8,707 nucleotides of DNA, taken from NCBI GenBank assembly GCA_021826525.1, contig JAKAZU010000033.1:1-8707 (forward strand), written 5' to 3'. The first letter of the stretch is position 1, and every line of letters begins with the position of its first letter. A model generated the notes under the pieces. The model searched no databases. It worked only from the letters and a program-made list of their open reading frames with translations, and had not been told where the DNA came from. This document shows positions 6,326 through 8,707 of the stretch, piece by piece. The position numbers were made by a program, and so were the translations under genes. This stretch comes from Thermoplasmata archaeon. GTDB taxonomy: Archaea > Thermoplasmatota > Thermoplasmata > UBA184.

Positions 6326-6338
6326 ATATAAGGTTCGC
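6326..6338 (-). promoter_or_regulatory. Archaeal-type BRE/TATA promoter of the HdeD-like operon
   Basis: On the minus strand GCGAAC (BRE-like) is followed by CTTATAT (6332-6326), the clearest TATA-like element in the right half of the window. Expected transcription start is about 6303, giving a leader of roughly 17 nt to the ATG at 6286. The box is almost adjacent to the alternative ATG at 6322, which argues against that start. Confidence 0.6.
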
Positions 6339-6660
6339 GTGGCGCACGAACAGACAACTTTCGCGGAAGATGGGTTGGCCGGTGCTGGGCGCTACACATC
6401 GCGCAGAGCGGAGCGCTCGGGACCAACATGGCGAGCCACGGGAACCGGACGATCCTCTGCGTGAACAATCTGCGAATCGGGGCCATCGGAACTCGGCCCG
6501 GCGCCGCCCGATGTTGCATCTCCCGTGGGACAGATCCGACGCACGAAGCCGGAGGATCGCTGGCCATCGACCCTCGACCGGCGGGGCGACTGTGGCGGCC
6601 GAGTCATCCAGGTCGAGCCCCCGGTCGTCGAACGGGGCTCGCGCAATCTCGCCGAGGAGC
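6339..6660. other. Intergenic region without a convincing gene
   Basis: About 320 bp between the small membrane-protein gene and the HdeD-like operon promoter. Open frames exist on both strands but they are Arg/Pro/Ser-rich, match no family I recognise and lack promoters, as expected of chance frames in GC-rich DNA. I see no tRNA cloverleaf. The one notable structure is the hairpin at 6614-6641. It could hold the 3' untranslated region of the GH57 operon, upstream control sites of the HdeD operon, or an unannotated small RNA. Confidence 0.4.
6614..6641 (-). other. 8-bp perfect inverted repeat downstream of the small membrane ORF
   Basis: CGAGCCCC (6614-6621) and GGGGCTCG (6634-6641) are exact reverse complements separated by 12 bp. 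The repeat begins 20 bp beyond the stop of the minus-strand ORF at 6661-6894, where a transcript end would be expected. No T-run follows on either strand, so it is called a hairpin or processing signal at most, not a proven terminator. Confidence 0.4.
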
Positions 6661-6894
6661 CTAGTCGTGGTTGCGAGTAGTCAGGTTGCTTGTTTCGGCC
6701 CTCTCGGCGTCCGAATCGCCTTCGGTCCGGGAGTCGGGGAGCGAGAGATGGACCCAAATCGCGAAGAGTACGGGGCCGACCGTGATTCCAGCGGACCTCG
6801 GCACCCGAACGAGGGCGGGCCAGGAAAGAATCGCCAAGACGACAAGGATCACGGCCCCGATGAGAGCCCAGCCTCGCAGCCGTCCCCGACTCAT
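6661..6894 (-). CDS. Putative small two-helix membrane protein
   Basis: A 77-codon frame with composition unlike the chance frames around it: a basic N-terminus (SRGRLRG), a hydrophobic helix near residues 9-27 (WALIGAVILVVLAILSWPAL), a short basic loop RVPR, a second hydrophobic segment near 34-52, then an acidic, polar tail (EGDSDAERAE). Third codon positions are mostly G/C, as in the real genes nearby. It lies 84 bp downstream of the GH57 stop and in the same frame. The 28 intervening codons are also open and include a hydrophobic stretch (VGVVAFPLTAL), but contain no standard start codon. No strong Shine-Dalgarno site precedes the ATG. Its general layout faintly recalls small DUF3311-type membrane proteins, but I cannot claim that. 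It may be the last gene of the GT4-GH57 operon. Confidence 0.5.
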   Translation of the reverse strand: MSRGRLRGWALIGAVILVVLAILSWPALVRVPRSAGITVGPVLFAIWVHLSLPDSRTEGDSDAERAETSNLTTRNHD

Positions 6895-6978
6895 GTCGGC
6901 GTGCGTCGTTCCACGGAGCGCCGTGAGCGGGAACGCGACAACCCCTACCGTTCGAGCGTCCTCGACCGCGAGTCGACC

Positions 6979-8163
6979 TCAGTGCGACGCGCGCGCCTTG
7001 GCCAGCGAACGTCGGCGCAGGTCGTTGAGCGCGTTCATGTAGTTCGCGTAGGCGTCATACGGGTTCGAGTAGCTCGAAAAGTACCGGTGGACGTCCGCAT
7101 CGGCTCCCTTTCCGGAGACGTACATGTAGTAGAAGTGGTCCGAGGTCAACAGCTTGCGCCAGTCGGAAAGGATCTCCGGGTCGTGCGAGCTGCGCGCGAA
7201 CGTTCCGGCCTTCTTCGCGGCGTCGAACGCCGAGCGCTGCATATCGTTCCCGAGCCAGGCGCCGAGGTCTCGGTTCTCGTCCGCCCAGCTCATCGGTTCC
7301 GGAACGACGAACGGGCCGGCGGCCGGCACCCGCACCGCGTCCTCGACCGTCGCCCACTCCAGGTTCGGTTCGCGCGCCACGGCGCTCGGTAGGGCCGAAA
7401 GGAATTCGAGGATCCCGGTAGAGGCGGGGTGGTGCTCGCCGAAGGTTTCGAAATCGAGGAAGAGCCCGACCACGTCGCCCGGGCTCCGAGAGAGCCAGAG
7501 CGCGTACTTCTCCGCCGTGAGCGGGTACTCCGTCCACCCCCGGGCGGAGAAGCGAAAGCCGACATCATCGCTGAGCCGGTAGTTCCGCAGGACCACGCTG
7601 ACCCCCCGGGCCACCGATGAATAGACATGGTTGGGGGAGCGGCCTCGCAGAGGGCCCTCCCACCCCTCGGCCAGCATCCCGGAGAACCCTTCTCGGGCCG
7701 CGAATCGGGCGAGGTCGTCGTCGTACACGAGCTCGGTCATGCGCAGGACGTGCGGGCGAACGTGGAACAGATCCTCCATCCGCTGCTGGTGGAGCGCGAC
7801 CTCCTCCTCCAGCTCCGGCGGGGGCAACAGGAACGCGAGGGAGTGGTAGTACGTCTCGGAGAGGAGCGCGACGCGTCCGGTCTCGACCAGGCGCTGGATC
7901 CGCTCGATCACGTCCGGCGCGGCGAGCGCGGCCTGCTCCAGGAACGTCCCCGTGATCGAGAAGCTCACCCGGAAGCGCGGGTCTTGGCGCAGCATGACCT
8001 CGAGGCGATCGAGCGTGGGCCGGTAGCAGTTCGCGGCGATCCGGCGAAAGAGGTCGAGATTCCGGTCGATGTCGAAGTACGGCTTGCCGGTCCCCAGATC
8101 GAGGTAACGGAACCGGGCGAGGCGCCAGGGCTGGTGCAGATGGAGGTAGAAGACGATCTTCAT
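6979..8163 (-). CDS. GH57 family alpha-amylase-like glycoside hydrolase
   Basis: A 394-residue cytoplasmic retaining enzyme acting on alpha-1,4-glucans, as an amylase or glucanotransferase. The GH57 conserved regions are all present: HLHQP (8-12); VSFSITGTFLEQ (66-77); RMTELVYDDD (141-150) with Glu144 the likely nucleophile; and LFLDFETFGEHH (234-245) with Asp237 the likely acid/base. Also present are PMSWADENRDLGAWLGN (290-306) and the C-terminal W-R-K-L-L-T-SDHFYYM block (335-347). The length matches the short archaeal GH57 amylase subgroup rather than the 600-700-residue glucanotransferases or branching enzymes. There is no signal peptide. Its ATG overlaps the GT4 stop by 4 nt (ATGA), implying translational coupling, and no separate Shine-Dalgarno site is seen. 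With GT4 upstream and a GH15 gene nearby, a role in turnover or trimming of an intracellular glucan is the natural inference. Exact specificity is not readable. Confidence 0.93.
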   Translation of the reverse strand: MKIVFYLHLHQPWRLARFRYLDLGTGKPYFDIDRNLDLFRRIAANCYRPTLDRLEVMLRQDPRFRVSFSITGTFLEQAALAAPDVIERIQRLVETGRVALLSETYYHSLAFLLPPPELEEEVALHQQRMEDLFHVRPHVLRMTELVYDDDLARFAAREGFSGMLAEGWEGPLRGRSPNHVYSSVARGVSVVLRNYRLSDDVGFRFSARGWTEYPLTAEKYALWLSRSPGDVVGLFLDFETFGEHHPASTGILEFLSALPSAVAREPNLEWATVEDAVRVPAAGPFVVPEPMSWADENRDLGAWLGNDMQRSAFDAAKKAGTFARSSHDPEILSDWRKLLTSDHFYYMYVSGKGADADVHRYFSSYSNPYDAYANYMNALNDLRRRSLAKARASH

Positions 8164-8707
8164 CTACGCAGGGCTCGGGCGCGGATAGCCTCCCGATACA
8201 CATCAACCGTTTGGCGTGCCCGCTCCGCCCACCCGGCCTCGGTCGCCTCGTGGCGGGCCTGATCGCCCATCTCGCGGCTGAGGTGGGGATACTCGAGGAG
8301 TTCGGAGATGCGGCTCGCGAACTCGTCCACGTCCCAGAAATCGACTTGGAAGGCGCTCCGCACGACCTCGCCAACGCCGCTGGTCTTGGAGACGATCGTC
8401 GGCACGCCGGCCGCCATCGCTTCCAGCGCCGCGATGCCGAACGGTTCGACGACCGACGGCAAAACGAACACCGCGGCGTCGCGGAGCAGCGCGGCGCGTT
8501 CGGCCTCGGTGACCTTCCCGAAGAACAGCACTCGGTCCCCGATGCCGAGGGAGGCGGCGAGGGCGATCAGGTGCTCGTACTCGGGGCCCTCCCCGGCGAC
8601 CGCGAACCGGATCTCGGGGAACGCGGGGGCGACGACCGCCGCGGCCCGCAGGAAGGTGTCCGGGCCCTTCATCCGGGTCAGGCGACCGAGGTACAGCACG
8701 ACGTCCC
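8160..8707 (-). CDS. GT4 glycosyltransferase, C-terminal part (5' end outside window)
   Basis: The C-terminal Rossmann half of a GT-B fold retaining transferase, open through the window edge. The first visible residues D-V-V-L-Y-LGRLTRMKG form the usual start of the C-terminal domain, so the GTG at 8699 is an internal Val and not a start. Counting from that Val, the nucleotide-sugar-binding E-x7-E motif is at 85-93 (EPFGIAALE), preceded by FVLPSVV and followed by MAAGVPTIVS, all hallmarks of GT4. The last helices (SREMGDQARHEATEAGWAERARQTVDVYREA) are typical of the C-terminus that crosses back to the other domain. The stop overlaps the GH57 start. In similar archaeal clusters this gene is described as a glycogen-synthase-like GT4 enzyme using ADP- or UDP-glucose. 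Donor and acceptor cannot be decided without the N-terminal half. Confidence 0.9.
   Translation of the reverse strand, partial: DVVLYLGRLTRMKGPDTFLRAAAVVAPAFPEIRFAVAGEGPEYEHLIALAASLGIGDRVLFFGKVTEAERAALLRDAAVFVLPSVVEPFGIAALEAMAAGVPTIVSKTSGVGEVVRSAFQVDFWDVDEFASRISELLEYPHLSREMGDQARHEATEAGWAERARQTVDVYREAIRARALRR

Noticed and set aside
5582..6331. Plus-strand 249-codon Asp/Glu/Arg/Gln-rich frame opposite the first HdeD-like gene
   Set aside because: Typical complement of a hydrophobic membrane-protein gene; the charged repetition mirrors the hydrophobic codons on the other strand.
6392..6757. Minus-strand 121-codon frame in the 6339-6660 gap
   Set aside because: Ser/Arg/Pro-rich, overlaps the better-supported two-helix ORF in another frame, and has no hydrophobic or domain pattern.
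6939..6965. GTTCGAG motif resembling a tRNA T-loop
   Set aside because: The flanking bases cannot form the 5-bp T stem and no acceptor, D or anticodon arms are found around it.
6277..7392. Plus-strand 371-codon frame over the intergenic region and the GH57 3' end
   Set aside because: Low-complexity charged composition, antisense to GH57, and no promoter or family resemblance.
8697..8699. GTG as start of the GT4 gene
   Set aside because: The frame continues upstream to the window end and the Val lies in the first strand of the C-terminal domain, so the gene is simply cut.
1..8707. CRISPR array, insertion sequence, integrase or attachment sites
   Set aside because: No regularly spaced repeats, transposase-like frames or terminal inverted repeats flanking a module were seen on either strand.

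Overview
The window reads as a GC-rich archaeal chromosome fragment, most plausibly from a Thermoplasmatota-like lineage. That placement is an inference. It rests on TATA/BRE-like promoters, an apparently leaderless first gene, Shine-Dalgarno sites only in front of downstream operon genes, and a GT4 / GH57 / GH15 alpha-glucan gene set like those I recall from Thermoplasma and Sulfolobus. There are no rRNA or tRNA genes, mobile elements or CRISPR arrays that I can support. The window cuts a gene at each end.

Left part, plus strand. Bases 1-990 hold the 3' portion of a TyrA protein: the last helix of an AroQ-type chorismate mutase fused to prephenate dehydrogenase (tyrosine biosynthesis). A perfect hairpin follows its stop. 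Next comes a self-contained two-gene ABC export operon: a six-helix ABC-2-type permease (1135-1932) and its ATPase (1942-2895). Its promoter is well defined: a TATA-like box, a perfect 7-2-7 palindrome between that box and the predicted start of transcription, and a start codon at the expected +1. This looks like a repressor-controlled, leaderless operon. The ATPase ends tail-to-tail with the next block.

Right part, minus strand, read from right to left. A GT4 glycosyltransferase (cut by the window end) overlaps by 4 nt with a GH57 alpha-amylase-like enzyme. A 77-codon putative two-helix membrane protein follows in the same reading frame. About 330 bp without a convincing gene come next, containing one hairpin and the promoter of the following operon. 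That operon encodes two paralogous six-helix HdeD/DUF308-like membrane proteins (6286-5615 and 5583-4903). A GH15 glucoamylase-type hydrolase (about 4802-2937) follows after about 100 bp.

The GT4, GH57 and GH15 genes fit synthesis and breakdown of a cytoplasmic alpha-glucan (glycogen-like) store. None of the enzymes visible from its N-terminus has a signal peptide. The two HdeD-like proteins and the small membrane protein embedded in this set have no known role in glucan metabolism.

The strongest oddities are three. The GH15 frame runs about 98 codons upstream of its first ATG with family-like sequence but contains no ATG, GTG or TTG start. The ABC operon has the palindromic operator just described. 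The HdeD-like pair sits inside a glucan cluster, one copy carrying a Pro/Gly-rich tail. I see no clear evidence of a wholly new defence or mobile system here.
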